Below are positions 1 through 8,122 of a DNA stretch of 64,000 nt, in pieces. A program made the position numbers and the translations under genes. Position 1 is the stretch's first letter. Each line of letters starts with the position of its first letter. This DNA comes from Nakamurella aerolata (lineage in GTDB: Bacteria; Actinomycetota; Actinomycetes; Mycobacteriales; Nakamurellaceae). The notes beneath the pieces were generated by a model that worked only from the letters and a program-made list of their open reading frames with translations, was not told the DNA's origin and made no database searches. The stretch lies in assembly GCF_013002705.1 (NCBI RefSeq), contig NZ_JABEND010000002.1, positions 434,001-498,000 of the forward strand. Direction: 5' to 3'.

Positions 1-65
1 CCGGCGATCCCAAGTACTACGGCGGCATCTACTACCTGGACAACGTCCAGGTCGACTCCAGGTGA
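1..65 (+). CDS. C-terminal end of a secreted-type protein (partial)
   Basis: An open frame enters from the left edge (first full codon at base 3) and stops with TGA at 63-65. The last 20 residues include the stretch GGIYYLDNVQVDSR. An aromatic-rich strand ending in LDNVQV is typical of the last beta-strand of jelly-roll carbohydrate-binding modules in secreted glycoside hydrolases. The family assignment is an inference from this short tail; only the open frame and the stop are seen directly. Confidence 0.4.
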   Translation, partial: GDPKYYGGIYYLDNVQVDSR

Positions 66-158
66 CTGCAGCGCCGGTGAGCTGACCTGCACCCGGCCCG
101 CCGAGCGGACCCGCCGCGACAGCGCCTGGTCCGATTGGGGCCGGGTGGCGGCCCGGCA

Positions 159-208
159 TCGGTTGCCCGGCGGCTGGACACCGGTTGCCCGGCGGTCGGA
201 CACCGGCC
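159..208 (+). repeat. two-copy 24-bp tandem repeat
   Basis: The unit CGGTTGCCCGGCGG(C/T)(T/C)GGACAC occurs twice in a row in the non-coding stretch between the partial gene and tRNA-Thr. Apart from this repeat and a possible promoter, I see nothing else in 66-306. Confidence 0.5.
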
Positions 209-244
209 TGGGCGGCGCCGTGCTGCCGGCTCCCAACAGGCGAT

Positions 245-273
245 TTAGCCGACGCTGACCGGTGCTGTATCGT
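245..273 (+). promoter_or_regulatory. possible promoter of the tRNA-Thr/tRNA-Met/rpmG unit
   Basis: TTAGCC (245-250) and TATCGT (268-273) are separated by 17 bp and lie about 34 bp before tRNA-Thr. The -10 is plausible and the -35 is weak. Confidence 0.35.
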
Positions 274-306
274 GGTCAACGCCCGTTGAGAGCGTCATCT
301 CAGCGC

Positions 307-379
307 GCCCCTTTAGCTCAGTCGGCAGAGCATCTCCATGGTAAGGAGAAGGTCTACGGTTCGATTCCGTAAAGGGGCT
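307..379 (+). tRNA. tRNA-Thr (anticodon GGT)
   Basis: A complete cloverleaf is visible. The acceptor stem GCCCCTT (307-313) pairs with AAGGGGC (372-378), with T379 as discriminator. The D-stem is GCTC/GAGC. The anticodon stem TCTCC/GGAGA encloses the loop ATGGTAA, giving anticodon GGT. The T-loop is TTCGATT. CCA is not encoded. The order tRNA-Thr, tRNA-Met, rpmG is conserved in many Actinomycetota. Confidence 0.95.
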
Positions 380-471
380 CGGGACAATCCGGCCGTGGCC
401 ATGCAGCATGGGCCGCGGCCATTGTTCTGAACTGGGCAGCAGCCACCGGCGGTGGCACCAGCCCAGCTCGT

Positions 472-547
472 GGCGGTGTAGCTCAGTCGGTAGAGCAAGC
501 GGCTCATAATCGCTGTGTCGCCGGTTCAAGTCCGGCCACCGCTACCA
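472..547 (+). tRNA. tRNA-Met (anticodon CAT), elongator type
   Basis: The acceptor GGCGGTG (472-478) pairs with CACCGCT (537-543), with a G-T closing pair. The D-stem is GCTC/GAGC, and anticodon stem AGCGG/TCGCT holds loop CTCATAA, so the anticodon is CAT. The discriminator is A544 and CCA (545-547) is encoded. The paired first position and the absence of the three G-C anticodon-stem pairs argue for the elongator rather than the initiator. Confidence 0.94.
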
Positions 548-634
548 CCACCGCCCGCCGGGCGGACTCTCCGCCCGCGGGTGGTGCCACCACTCGTAGT
601 AGCCCGACAGACCGCAAGAAAGAGGCACGCCACC

Positions 635-799
635 GTGGCCGCCACCGACGTTCGCCCGAAGATCACCCTCGCCTGCGAGGTGTGCAAGCACCGCAACTAC
701 ATCACCCGCAAGAACCGCCGCAACGACCCCGATCGTCTCGAGCTGAAGAAGTTCTGCCCGAACTGCGGCACCCACCGGGTGCACAAAGAAACCCGCTAG
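635..799 (+). CDS. rpmG: 50S ribosomal protein L33
   Basis: A 54-residue protein of usual L33 length. It has the zinc-ribbon pairs CEVC near residues 14-17 and CPNC near 41-44, so it is the zinc-binding (C+) form. The GTG at 635 is chosen because it follows an AGAGG-type ribosome-binding site and gives the family-standard N-terminus; earlier in-frame starts lie inside tRNA-Met. It acts in the large ribosomal subunit near the E site. It sits directly after two tRNAs and before the hadA-like gene, the usual actinobacterial arrangement. Confidence 0.95.
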   Translation: MAATDVRPKITLACEVCKHRNYITRKNRRNDPDRLELKKFCPNCGTHRVHKETR

Positions 800-829
800 T
801 AGTTCCGCACCCGGCCCGCCGTCGTGCCC

Positions 830-1336
830 ATGGACGCGTCTTTCGTCGGACGCCGTTTTCCGCTGCCCGGAAGCTACGCCGTCGGCGTCGAGAAGATCCG
901 CGAGTTCGCGGATGCTGTCGGCGAGACCGCGCCGATCCACCACGACAGGGCAGCGGCGCGGGCCGCCGGCTTCGCCGATGTGGTCGCCCCGCCGACCTTC
1001 AGTTTTGCGGTGATCAACCGCACCCAAGAAGTGGTGCTGTTCGATCCCGAACTTGGCCTCGACTACTCAAGGGTGGTGCACGGCGACCAGAGCTTCAGCT
1101 ACCACCGCCCGATCGTCGCCGGCGACGAGTTGACCTGTGTGATGGAGATCGAGCAGATCCGCAACGTCGCCGGCAACGACATGATCACCCTGCGCGCCGA
1201 CATCACCGGTGCCGACGGCGAACCCGTCGTCACCGGCCGGGCGATGTTGGTGTCGCGAGCTGCCGAAACCTCAGAGCGCCCCGAAGACCACGGCAGCCGG
1301 GAGCCAGCCGGATCGACCACCGGATCGTCCGGATGA
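830..1336 (+). CDS. MaoC-like (hot-dog) dehydratase subunit, HadA-like
   Basis: A 168-residue single hot-dog protein with the N-terminal MaoC/FAS1-type dehydratase pattern. A conserved segment GETAPIHHD lies near residues 31-39 and RPIVAGDELTC near 90. ATG 830 is chosen over the in-frame GTG at 824 because it matches the usual HadA N-terminus. The stop overlaps the next start (ATGA at 1333-1336), so the two subunits are translationally coupled. In mycobacteria HadA pairs with HadB to dehydrate 3-hydroxyacyl chains in FAS-II. Whether this organism makes mycolates cannot be seen here, so the pair could instead be a general (R)-3-hydroxyacyl dehydratase. The C-terminal ~23 residues are hydrophilic and probably disordered. 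Confidence 0.82.
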   Translation: MDASFVGRRFPLPGSYAVGVEKIREFADAVGETAPIHHDRAAARAAGFADVVAPPTFSFAVINRTQEVVLFDPELGLDYSRVVHGDQSFSYHRPIVAGDELTCVMEIEQIRNVAGNDMITLRADITGADGEPVVTGRAMLVSRAAETSERPEDHGSREPAGSTTGSSG

Positions 1337-1770
1337 GCGCCGCCGCGGCCGAGGTGTCGGTCGGCACCGAACTTCCGCCGTTGACGGTGCACGTCGACCG
1401 CGAGACCCTGGTGCGCTACGCCGGCGCGTCCGGCGATTTCAACCCCATTCACTGGAACCCGGCCTTCGCGGCCTCCGTCGGGCTGCCCGGCGTGATCGCC
1501 CACGGCATGTTCACCATGGCCACCGCGATCCGCGTCGTCACCGACTGGCTGGGCGACCCGAGCCGATTGATCGACTACGGGGTGCGGTTCACCCGGCCCG
1601 TCGTCGTCACCGATGCGGCCGGCTCGCTCGATCACGACGGCGCCGACATCGAGATCACCGGCAAGGTCGGTGCCATCGACCCCGCCGCCGGCACCGCTCG
1701 GGTCGATCTCACCGCGACCTTCGACGGCCAGACGGTACTCGGCAAGGCTCGCGCCACCGTTCGCCTGTAG
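1333..1770 (+). CDS. MaoC-like (R)-hydratase/dehydratase subunit, HadB-like
   Basis: A 145-residue hot-dog protein carrying the full hydratase-2 motif YAGASGDFNPIH, with catalytic candidates D35 and H40, followed by PGVIAHGMF. The motif is weaker in the upstream partner, so this is probably the catalytic subunit of the heterodimer, as with HadB in mycobacterial FAS-II. Its ATG overlaps the hadA-like stop by 4 nt. It acts in the cytoplasm on 3-hydroxyacyl thioesters. The usual murB neighbour of the mycobacterial locus is not found downstream. Confidence 0.85.
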   Translation: MSAAAAEVSVGTELPPLTVHVDRETLVRYAGASGDFNPIHWNPAFAASVGLPGVIAHGMFTMATAIRVVTDWLGDPSRLIDYGVRFTRPVVVTDAAGSLDHDGADIEITGKVGAIDPAAGTARVDLTATFDGQTVLGKARATVRL

Positions 1771-1980
1771 CCCGCTGTCCGGTCGTCTGCCGCCGGGCTG
1801 GACCGCACGCTGGGGTGGCGCTCGGGGCGCCGACCCGGCCAGCTTCTGTGTACTGGGGCTCCCGATGCCGCTCGAACTCGCGCGGGTACCCCGCAGGTGA
1901 ATCAGGCGGTTGAACCCGGCTGGCTCGGCTCCGGTCGAGCCCGAACCAGCCAGGTCCGTGCGCCGCTGCCGATGGCCGGT

Positions 1981-2059
1981 CTGCTGACTCTGCTGACGGT
2001 GCTGACTCTGCTGACGGTGCTGACTCTGCTGACGGTGCTGACTCTGCTGACTCTGCTGC
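1981..2059 (+). repeat. 18-bp tandem repeat
   Basis: The unit CTGACTCTGCTGACGGTG is repeated about four times, ending in a shortened CTGACTCTGCTG copy. It lies in the non-coding region between the HadB-like gene and aspC. Reading through it gives only an LLTVLT pattern with no start or family signal, so I treat it as a simple repeat. Confidence 0.8.
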
Positions 2060-2214
2060 GATGGTGGCCTGCCCCGCGGCCCACCGCACCGACGTTCGGT
2101 CGGACGCGGCCGTCCAGCGATGGTGAGTCCTTATCGCTCATTCGGACTAACGGTAGAACAGATACTACTGAAAGTAACCAACCAGATGGATGTAATCCCC
2201 CGTTGGTGGTGAAA

Positions 2215-2313
2215 ATGTTCACCTCAAGGGGTTGGCAAAAGCGGGACGGGATGGCGCACTACGACGTCCGCGGCAAGGACGGCCAGCCGGCGCCCTACGT
2301 CGTGCGCAGATAG
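2215..2313 (+). CDS. candidate 32-residue small protein in an AT-rich patch
   Basis: From ATG 2215 a frame runs to TAG 2311-2313 and encodes a basic, aromatic peptide ending in KDGQPAPYVVRR. Bases 2125-2240 are far less GC-rich than the rest of the window. A second in-frame ATG at 2251 would leave 20 residues. The first ATG sits in the loop of a perfect hairpin (GGTGAA at 2208-2213, TTCACC at 2218-2223), which could hide it or act as a control element. I do not recognise the product. It may be a small gene or the tail of a decayed one. Confidence 0.25.
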   Translation: MFTSRGWQKRDGMAHYDVRGKDGQPAPYVVRR

Positions 2314-2340
2314 TCGCGCCTGGGTGAGATGGCCGGTTGG

Positions 2341-3627
2341 TCAGCGTGCCTTGCCGAGGAGGGCAGCCATGCGCTGAACACCGGCGCGCAGGTCATCGTC
2401 ACCCAGTGCGTAGGACAGTCGCAGGTAGCCAGCGGTCCCGAAGGCTTCACCGGGGACGACGGCCACCGCGGCACTGTCCAGGAGCAGCTCAGCGAGATCC
2501 GCGCTACTCGTCGGTGTCGCCCGCCCGCCATCGGTGGTCGGAAAGCTTTTGCCTAGCAAAGCTTTTATCGATGGATATACATAGAACGCACCCTGCGGCG
2601 TAGGGCAGGCGACACCGGGGATCTCGTTGAGCAGCTCGACCATGGTGCGGCGGCGCCGATCGAAAGCCAGCCGCATCCGCTCCGCCGCGTCCAGAGATCC
2701 GGCGACCGCGGCCAGCGCGGCGCGCTGGGACACATTGGCGACGTTGGACGACAGATGTGATTGCAGGTTGATGCCGGCCCGCGCGACGTCCGGTGGCGCG
2801 ATCAACCAGCCCACCCGCCAGCCCGTCATCGCGTACGTCTTGGCGACGCCGTTCACCACGACGCAGCTGTCCGCCAGCTCCGGCACCGCCACCGGCATCG
2901 ACACCGCGCTGACGCCGTCGTACACCAGGTGTTCGTAGATCTCGTCGGTGAGCACCCAAACCCCGTGCCGCACCGCCCAGCGGCCGATCGCCTCGACCTG
3001 CTCGGGCGGATAGACCGCGCCGGTTGGATTGGACGGAGAGCAGAAGATCAGCACCTTGGTGCGCTCGGTGCGGGCCGCCTCCAGCTGCTCGACCGTCACC
3101 TGATAGCCGGCTCGCTCGTCGGCGAGCACCGGCACCGCAACCCCGCCGGCGAGTGCTACCGCATCGGGGTAGGTGGTCCAGTACGGCGCCGGCAGCAGCG
3201 CTTCGTCACCGGGATTCAGCAGCGTCGCGAGCGCGCTGTACACCGCCTGCTTGCCCCCGTTGGTCACCATCACCTGGCTCGGGTCGACGGCAAAACCGCT
3301 GTCGCGCAACGTCTTGGCGGCGATCGCGGCGCGTAGCTCTGGCAGCCCGGCCGCGGGGGAGTAGCGGTGGTTGGCCGGGTCGCGCGCCGCCACGACGGCG
3401 GCCTCGACGATCTCGCCCGGGGTGGGGAAGTCGGGCTCGCCGGCGCCGAAGCTGATCACCGGCCGGCCGGCGGCCTTGAGCTGCTTGGCCATCGAGTCCA
3501 CCCGCATGGTCGCCGACGGGGCGATGCCGCCGACCCGGGCCGAGACCCGGCCGCCGGAGGCCGCAGCGGTGTCGGCTGCGGCGGATGCCGGGCTGGGTGC
3601 GGGCATCGGCTGCCCGGTTTCGGTCAT
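2341..3627 (-). CDS. aspC: PLP-dependent aspartate aminotransferase (class I/II)
   Basis: A 428-residue aminotransferase of fold type I. Visible motifs are [15 protein letters not shown], the PLP-contacting [27 protein letters not shown], the Schiff-base lysine in [15 protein letters not shown] (about residue 268) and the substrate-binding arginine in GYLRLSYA. It transfers the amino group between aspartate and 2-oxoglutarate in the cytoplasm. ATG 3627 is preceded by GGAGCA. Mycobacterial aspC lies in the same neighbourhood, near secE-nusG. The first ~30 residues are an Ala/Pro/Ser-rich extension. A short AT-rich patch with rare codons (2541-2590) lies in the C-terminal part but keeps the frame. 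Confidence 0.92.
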   Translation of the reverse strand: MTETGQPMPAPSPASAAADTAAASGGRVSARVGGIAPSATMRVDSMAKQLKAAGRPVISFGAGEPDFPTPGEIVEAAVVAARDPANHRYSPAAGLPELRAAIAAKTLRDSGFAVDPSQVMVTNGGKQAVYSALATLLNPGDEALLPAPYWTTYPDAVALAGGVAVPVLADERAGYQVTVEQLEAARTERTKVLIFCSPSNPTGAVYPPEQVEAIGRWAVRHGVWVLTDEIYEHLVYDGVSAVSMPVAVPELADSCVVVNGVAKTYAMTGWRVGWLIAPPDVARAGINLQSHLSSNVANVSQRAALAAVAGSLDAAERMRLAFDRRRRTMVELLNEIPGVACPTPQGAFYVYPSIKALLGKSFPTTDGGRATPTSSADLAELLLDSAAVAVVPGEAFGTAGYLRLSYALGDDDLRAGVQRMAALLGKAR

Positions 3628-4194
3628 TGCTCCATCTTCCCAGCCGCTTCTCAGACGCGGGGGCGTTGACGATCTCTGAGCGTGCCGCCGCCGAACATTC
3701 AGCACCACCAGCAGCAGTGAGTGATTTCCGGCTCGATCCGGTCGGAAATGGCCCGGTTCTGTCGCTGATGCTGAATCTGGTCGGTGCGGGGTAAGGCGTC
3801 CCCCGGGATGCGGGGCCGCCCGGCCTGCGGACTGTTGGGTGCGGACTGCTGGGTGCGGAGCGGGACGGCGCCGGGCAGGACGCCGCGCACGGGCGGATCC
3901 GGTGACGGGATTCGTCAGGGCGTCGGGCGGTGGCCTACACTTGACCATCTGGGGTGTGCTGAAGCCTGCCCGCCAGCACCGCCGAGCGGTCTGATCAGGC
4001 GGCGAGCACATCCCGGACGCGTGTCGGGGCTCCGAAAGGGTGACCTGGCGGCCGTACCGCACACGCGACCTCAGGCCGGCGACTCAGGCCGCGGGCAACG
4101 CAGTGCAGCAAATGCAGTGCGGCCGAGTGGCAGGCGAGGTGCAGTACCAGCAGGTCAGCAGTACCAGTAGTGACAGCAGTACCAGTAGTAGCAG
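3628..4194. other. non-coding region between aspC and tRNA-Trp
   Basis: No convincing gene. It contains the 80-bp inverted-end element (3697-3776) and a possible -10 hexamer TACACT at 3936-3941. A run of CAGTACCAG(C/T)AG-type near-repeats at about 4142-4193 lies directly before tRNA-Trp. Confidence 0.6.
3697..3776. repeat. 80-bp REP/MITE-like element, copy 1
   Basis: It begins ATTCAGCACCACC and ends GTCGCTGATGCTGAAT, so the ends are inverted (ATTCAGCA / TGCTGAAT). A smaller inverted repeat, TTTCCG...CGGAAA, lies inside. A second element of exactly the same length and ends occurs at 11098-11177. It is non-coding and lies upstream of aspC. Confidence 0.6.
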
Positions 4195-4267
<73 letters not shown>

Positions 4268-4432
4268 CTCCGCACCCGGAGGTCAGCCTTCGCGGTAGCG
4301 GCGAACGTCGGTCGCCGAGCGGTGCAACGCCGACGGCCGGCCCCGTCCAGACCGCCGGACGGCCAACGGCAGTGACGGGTACCACGGGCGTCGGGCACAG
4401 CGGCACCGACGCAGGTGAGCAAAGGGAGACGT

Positions 4433-5212
4433 GTGAGCAACGAGCACGACGGCACCGACCGCGCCGACCAGCCGGACGGCTTCGGCGAGGCGGGCAACGC
4501 CGGCGCTGACGACACCGCCGACCGCGGCAGGCCTGGCTTCGGTGCCGAAGACCGGCCGGCAGATTCGGCCGCCGACGCCGCTGACCTGTCGATCTCCGAG
4601 CATTCGGACACCGAGCTGGTGACCAACCCCGACGGCTCGGTGACCGAGGTCAGCGCCGACGAGGTAACGGTGCAGGACCCTGAGCTGGCCGAGGACCCGT
4701 CCGACGACGCAACAGCAGCAGCGGGAGCCGGGCGCAAGCGCCGGGCCCGTCGTCGTGCCCGCGCCGAAGACGGTGCCGCCCGCCGCGCCGGCGACGACAC
4801 CGATGGTGCCGACACCGGTGACGACGCCGTCGGTGACGGCAGGGACAACGCCGACAACGCTGAGGGCACCGACAGTGACGATCCCGCGCTGGTCGGTGCC
4901 GGCGTCGGTGCCGCCGGATCGGCTCGAGCCGCCGCCCGCCGATCGCAGATCACCCGGACCGGCGTCACCGAGAAGAAGGGTCGCGCGACCGCGTCGCGGG
5001 ACTCGGACGACACCGATCATCTCGGCTGGTTCGCCCGGCTCCGGCTGTTCTTCCGCGAGGTCGTTGCCGAGCTCCGCAAGGTGCTCTGGCCGAACCAGAA
5101 ACAGATGTTGACGTACACCACGGTCGTCATCGTTTTCGTGGTGGTGATGGTCGCCTTGGTCTACGGGCTCGACGCACTGTTCGCGCAGGGCGTGCTGTGG
5201 ATCTTCGGTTGA
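4433..5212 (+). CDS. secE: preprotein translocase subunit SecE
   Basis: The last ~65 residues are a canonical single-span SecE: an amphipathic helix with [18 protein letters not shown], then a membrane segment of about 22 residues rich in V and F. With SecY and SecG it forms the plasma-membrane export channel. GTG 4433 is preceded by AAAGGGAGAC; an in-frame GTG at 4415 lacks a site. The protein is 259 residues, far longer than the ~70-150 usual for SecE. The extra N-terminal ~190 residues are acidic (D/E/A/G-rich) with one basic cluster [10 protein letters not shown], and look disordered. The gene precedes nusG by 127 bp, the standard pair. Confidence 0.93.
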   Translation: MSNEHDGTDRADQPDGFGEAGNAGADDTADRGRPGFGAEDRPADSAADAADLSISEHSDTELVTNPDGSVTEVSADEVTVQDPELAEDPSDDATAAAGAGRKRRARRRARAEDGAARRAGDDTDGADTGDDAVGDGRDNADNAEGTDSDDPALVGAGVGAAGSARAAARRSQITRTGVTEKKGRATASRDSDDTDHLGWFARLRLFFREVVAELRKVLWPNQKQMLTYTTVVIVFVVVMVALVYGLDALFAQGVLWIFG

Positions 5213-5339
5213 TCCGGCTACGCCACGTCTGAACCGCCCCCGCGGCGACGGCAGCGCAGTGGGCCGATCCCACGCCGTCAGGGGAGCCTTTCGGCTCAGT
5301 GTTTTGCGCATGAGTGTCCACATGAGGAGTGAGAAGACA

Positions 5340-6389
5340 GTGTCCAGCCCCCAAGGCGAAGCCACCCCCGACGCCGCGGTGACCGCGCGCGACGCCGACG
5401 CCATCTCCGGCGACGGCTTCGATCCGGCCGCCGGCACCGAGTTCACCGGTGCGGTGCTGAGCGATGAGCAGGCCGCCGCGGCCGCCGAGGCGGCAGACCC
5501 GGCCGATGTCGTCGACGATCCGCAGGCCGAGACCGACACCGATGCCGTCGCGGGCACCGACACTGCCGACTCCGGAACCGCAGCCGAGTCCGGCACCGAA
5601 ACCGAATCCGGCACCGAAACCGAATCCGGCACCGAGACCGCGCCCGAGGGCACGTCGGACAGCGAGCCGGACAGCGCGTCCGCCCAGGCCAGCGAGACCG
5701 AAACCGAGACCGAGCAGGACGGGTCCGACGCGGCTGCTACCGAAGCTGACACCGAAGCTCCCGCCGACGACGAGCAGGGCGACCCGGCAGCGGAACTGCG
5801 CGAGAGCCTCAAGGCCGCCGACGGTCACTGGTACGTGGTGCACAGCTACGCCGGCTACGAGAACAAGGTGAAAGCCAACCTCGAGACCCGTATCCATTCG
5901 CTGGATATGGAGGACTTCATCTTCCAGATCGAGGTGCCGACCGAAGAGGTCACCGAGATCAAGAACGGCCAGCGCAAGCAGGTGCAGCGCAAGGTGTATC
6001 CGGGTTACATCCTGGTCAGGATGGAGCTCACCGACGCGTCCTGGAGCGCGGTGCGCAACACCCCTGGCGTCACCGGGTTTGTCGGCGCCACCGCGCAACG
6101 GCCGTCGCCGCTGAGCATCGACGAGGTCGTCAAGATCCTGGCGCCGGCGGCGCCCAAGGCGGCCGCGACGGCCGGTACCGCCGCTGCGACGTCCGAGGGC
6201 GAGCCGGTCCGCACCGAGGTGGACTTCTCGGTCGGCGAGTCGGTCACCGTGATGGACGGCCCGTTCGCCACCCTGCCCGCCACCATCAGCGAGGTCGACG
6301 CCCACGGGCAGAAGCTCAAGGTGCTGGTGTCGATCTTCGGCAGGGAGACGCCGGTGGAGCTGGGCTTCTCGCAGGTCTCCAAGCTCTAG
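5340..6389 (+). CDS. nusG: transcription termination/antitermination protein NusG
   Basis: The NGN domain starts at [16 protein letters not shown], after an acidic N-terminal region of about 155 residues. A KOW domain ends the protein ([15 protein letters not shown] to [10 protein letters not shown]), separated by an Ala/Thr-rich linker. NusG binds RNA polymerase and links it to Rho and the ribosome. GTG 5340 has AGGAG 10 nt upstream; ATG 5322 in the same frame is an alternative without a clear site. At 349 residues it is longer than the usual ~180-280. Three 18-bp repeats coding for TESGTE lie near 5586-5640 in the acidic part. Confidence 0.93.
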   Translation: MSSPQGEATPDAAVTARDADAISGDGFDPAAGTEFTGAVLSDEQAAAAAEAADPADVVDDPQAETDTDAVAGTDTADSGTAAESGTETESGTETESGTETAPEGTSDSEPDSASAQASETETETEQDGSDAAATEADTEAPADDEQGDPAAELRESLKAADGHWYVVHSYAGYENKVKANLETRIHSLDMEDFIFQIEVPTEEVTEIKNGQRKQVQRKVYPGYILVRMELTDASWSAVRNTPGVTGFVGATAQRPSPLSIDEVVKILAPAAPKAAATAGTAAATSEGEPVRTEVDFSVGESVTVMDGPFATLPATISEVDAHGQKLKVLVSIFGRETPVELGFSQVSKL

Positions 6390-6681
6390 CGCCCGCGCCG
6401 GCGGCCGCCGCGGGCGGTGCACAGGCCTCGGCGCAGGCGGTACCATGCTTGGGGTCGATTGCGCGATCCGCCGCGCCGACGGCTGCGCCGAGCCGGACCG
6501 TGACGCGTCGCCCGGCACCGGCCGCAGGAATCGCCCGGCGCGGATCAGCGTTACCGATCTCGGTGCGCAAGCGCGCCGGATCCGACCCGCCCCAGCACCA
6601 CCGAAGGACGCAGTGCCGTGCCGCTCGCGGCGCCGCGCCCAGCACCAACCCAGCAGGTAAGCCCCAGAAGAAGAGAGTCAC

Positions 6682-7116
6682 ATGCCTCCCAAGAAGAAGA
6701 AGCTTGCAGCGATCATCAAGCTGCAGATCAAGGCCGGCCAGGCCAACCCGGCCCCGCCGGTGGGCCCGGCGCTCGGCCAGCACGGCGTCAACATCATGGA
6801 GTTCTGCAAGGCCTACAACGCAGCCACCGAGTCCCAGCGGGGCGACGTGGTGCCGGTCGAGATCTCCGTGTACGAAGACCGCTCGTTCGACTTCAAGCTC
6901 AAGACCCCGCCGGCCGCGAAGCTGCTGCTGAAGGCCGCCGGTGTCGAGAAGGGCTCCGGCACCCCACACACCACCAAGGTGGCCACCGTCACCATGGACC
7001 AGGTGCGCGAGATCGCCACCCAGAAGCAGGTCGACCTGAACGCCAACGACGTTGACGCCGCCGCGAAGATCATCGCCGGCACCGCCCGCAGCATGGGCAT
7101 CACGGTCAAGGAGTAA
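6682..7116 (+). CDS. rplK: 50S ribosomal protein L11
   Basis: A 144-residue protein with the L11 N-terminal signature [34 protein letters not shown] and the C-terminal rRNA-binding domain ending [12 protein letters not shown]. It binds 23S rRNA at the GTPase-associated centre, which is the thiostrepton site. The ATG follows a purine-rich AGAAGAAGAGAG site. It lies 292 bp after nusG and 125 bp before rplA in the conserved L11-L1 operon. Confidence 0.97.
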   Translation: MPPKKKKLAAIIKLQIKAGQANPAPPVGPALGQHGVNIMEFCKAYNAATESQRGDVVPVEISVYEDRSFDFKLKTPPAAKLLLKAAGVEKGSGTPHTTKVATVTMDQVREIATQKQVDLNANDVDAAAKIIAGTARSMGITVKE

Positions 7117-7241
7117 CACCGGGCGCCGGCTCTGGTCCGGCGCCACCAGTGGGAGGGCCCGCTTCGGTCCGCTACCACGACCTCCACCCGCGGCTCGGCA
7201 TGGCCACGGGATCCATCATCAAGCAGTACGAGGAGACAAAC

Positions 7242-7976
7242 ATGAAGCGCAGCAAGGCTTATCGCGCCGCGGCCGAACTGATCGACCGCGACAAGCTGTA
7301 CACCCCGTTGCAGGCGGCCGAGTTGGCCCGCAAGACCTCCGGCACCAAGATGGACGGCACCGTCGAGGTCGCCATGGTGCTCGGCGTCGACCCGCGCAAG
7401 GCCGACCAGATGGTCCGCGGCACCGTCAACCTGCCGCACGGCACCGGTAAGACGGCCCGCGTCGTCGTCTTCGCCGTCGGCGACAAGGCCGCCGAGGCCG
7501 AGGCCGCCGGCGCCGACGTGGTCGGCAGCGACGACCTGATCGAGCGGATTCAGGGTGGCTGGCTGGATTTCGACGCCGCCATCGCCACCCCGGACCAGAT
7601 GGCCAAGGTCGGCCGGATCGCCAGGGTGCTGGGCCCGCGCGGTCTGATGCCGAACCCGAAGACCGGCACCGTCACCGCCGACGTCACCAAGGCGGTGGCC
7701 GACATCAAGGGCGGCAAGATCAACTTCCGCGTCGACAAGGCCGCCAACCTGCACCTGGTGATCGGCAAGGCCTCGTTCTCCACCGAGCACCTGGTGGAGA
7801 ACTACGGCGCCGTGCTCGACGAGATCCTGCGGGCCAAGCCGGCCGCGGCGAAGGGCCGCTACATCAAGAAGATCGCGGTCTCCACCACCATGGGGCCGGG
7901 CATTCCGGTCGACCCGAGCGTCACCCGCAACCTGCTCACCGCCGGCGCCGACGGCGACACTAGCGATCAGCAGTAG
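7242..7976 (+). CDS. rplA: 50S ribosomal protein L1
   Basis: A 244-residue L1 with the expected [15 protein letters not shown] signature and the two-domain layout. It forms the L1 stalk at the E site and in many bacteria represses translation of its own operon. ATG 7242 follows GAGGAGACAAAC, a good ribosome-binding site; a GTG-type upstream extension in the same frame has none. It ends with a hydrophilic DGDTSDQQ tail and is followed by a hairpin terminator at 8029-8061. Confidence 0.97.
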   Translation: MKRSKAYRAAAELIDRDKLYTPLQAAELARKTSGTKMDGTVEVAMVLGVDPRKADQMVRGTVNLPHGTGKTARVVVFAVGDKAAEAEAAGADVVGSDDLIERIQGGWLDFDAAIATPDQMAKVGRIARVLGPRGLMPNPKTGTVTADVTKAVADIKGGKINFRVDKAANLHLVIGKASFSTEHLVENYGAVLDEILRAKPAAAKGRYIKKIAVSTTMGPGIPVDPSVTRNLLTAGADGDTSDQQ

Positions 7977-8028
7977 CCCGTCGCGGCTCGTCCCGACGGC
8001 AGCCGACCGGACGACCACCTCGACTCAC

Positions 8029-8061
8029 CGAAAGCCCCTTGCACCCCGCCGGGGGCTTTCG
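8029..8061 (+). terminator. terminator after rplA
   Basis: A 10-bp stem, CGAAAGCCCC (8029-8038) with GGGGCTTTCG (8052-8061) and a 13-nt loop. The T-tract is weak. It separates the L11-L1 operon from the lipoprotein gene. Confidence 0.75.
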
Positions 8062-8122
8062 GCGTTCTCCGGCCCGCCGTACCGTCCGTGACGCAGCGGA
8101 CGCGGGCAGGGATGATGGAGGC

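Noticed and set aside
1897-2313. A single 138-residue gene running through the 18-bp repeat
   Set aside because: The translation is an LLTVLT repeat joined to unrelated sequence, without a ribosome-binding site or family signal. Only the last part was kept, as a low-confidence small frame.
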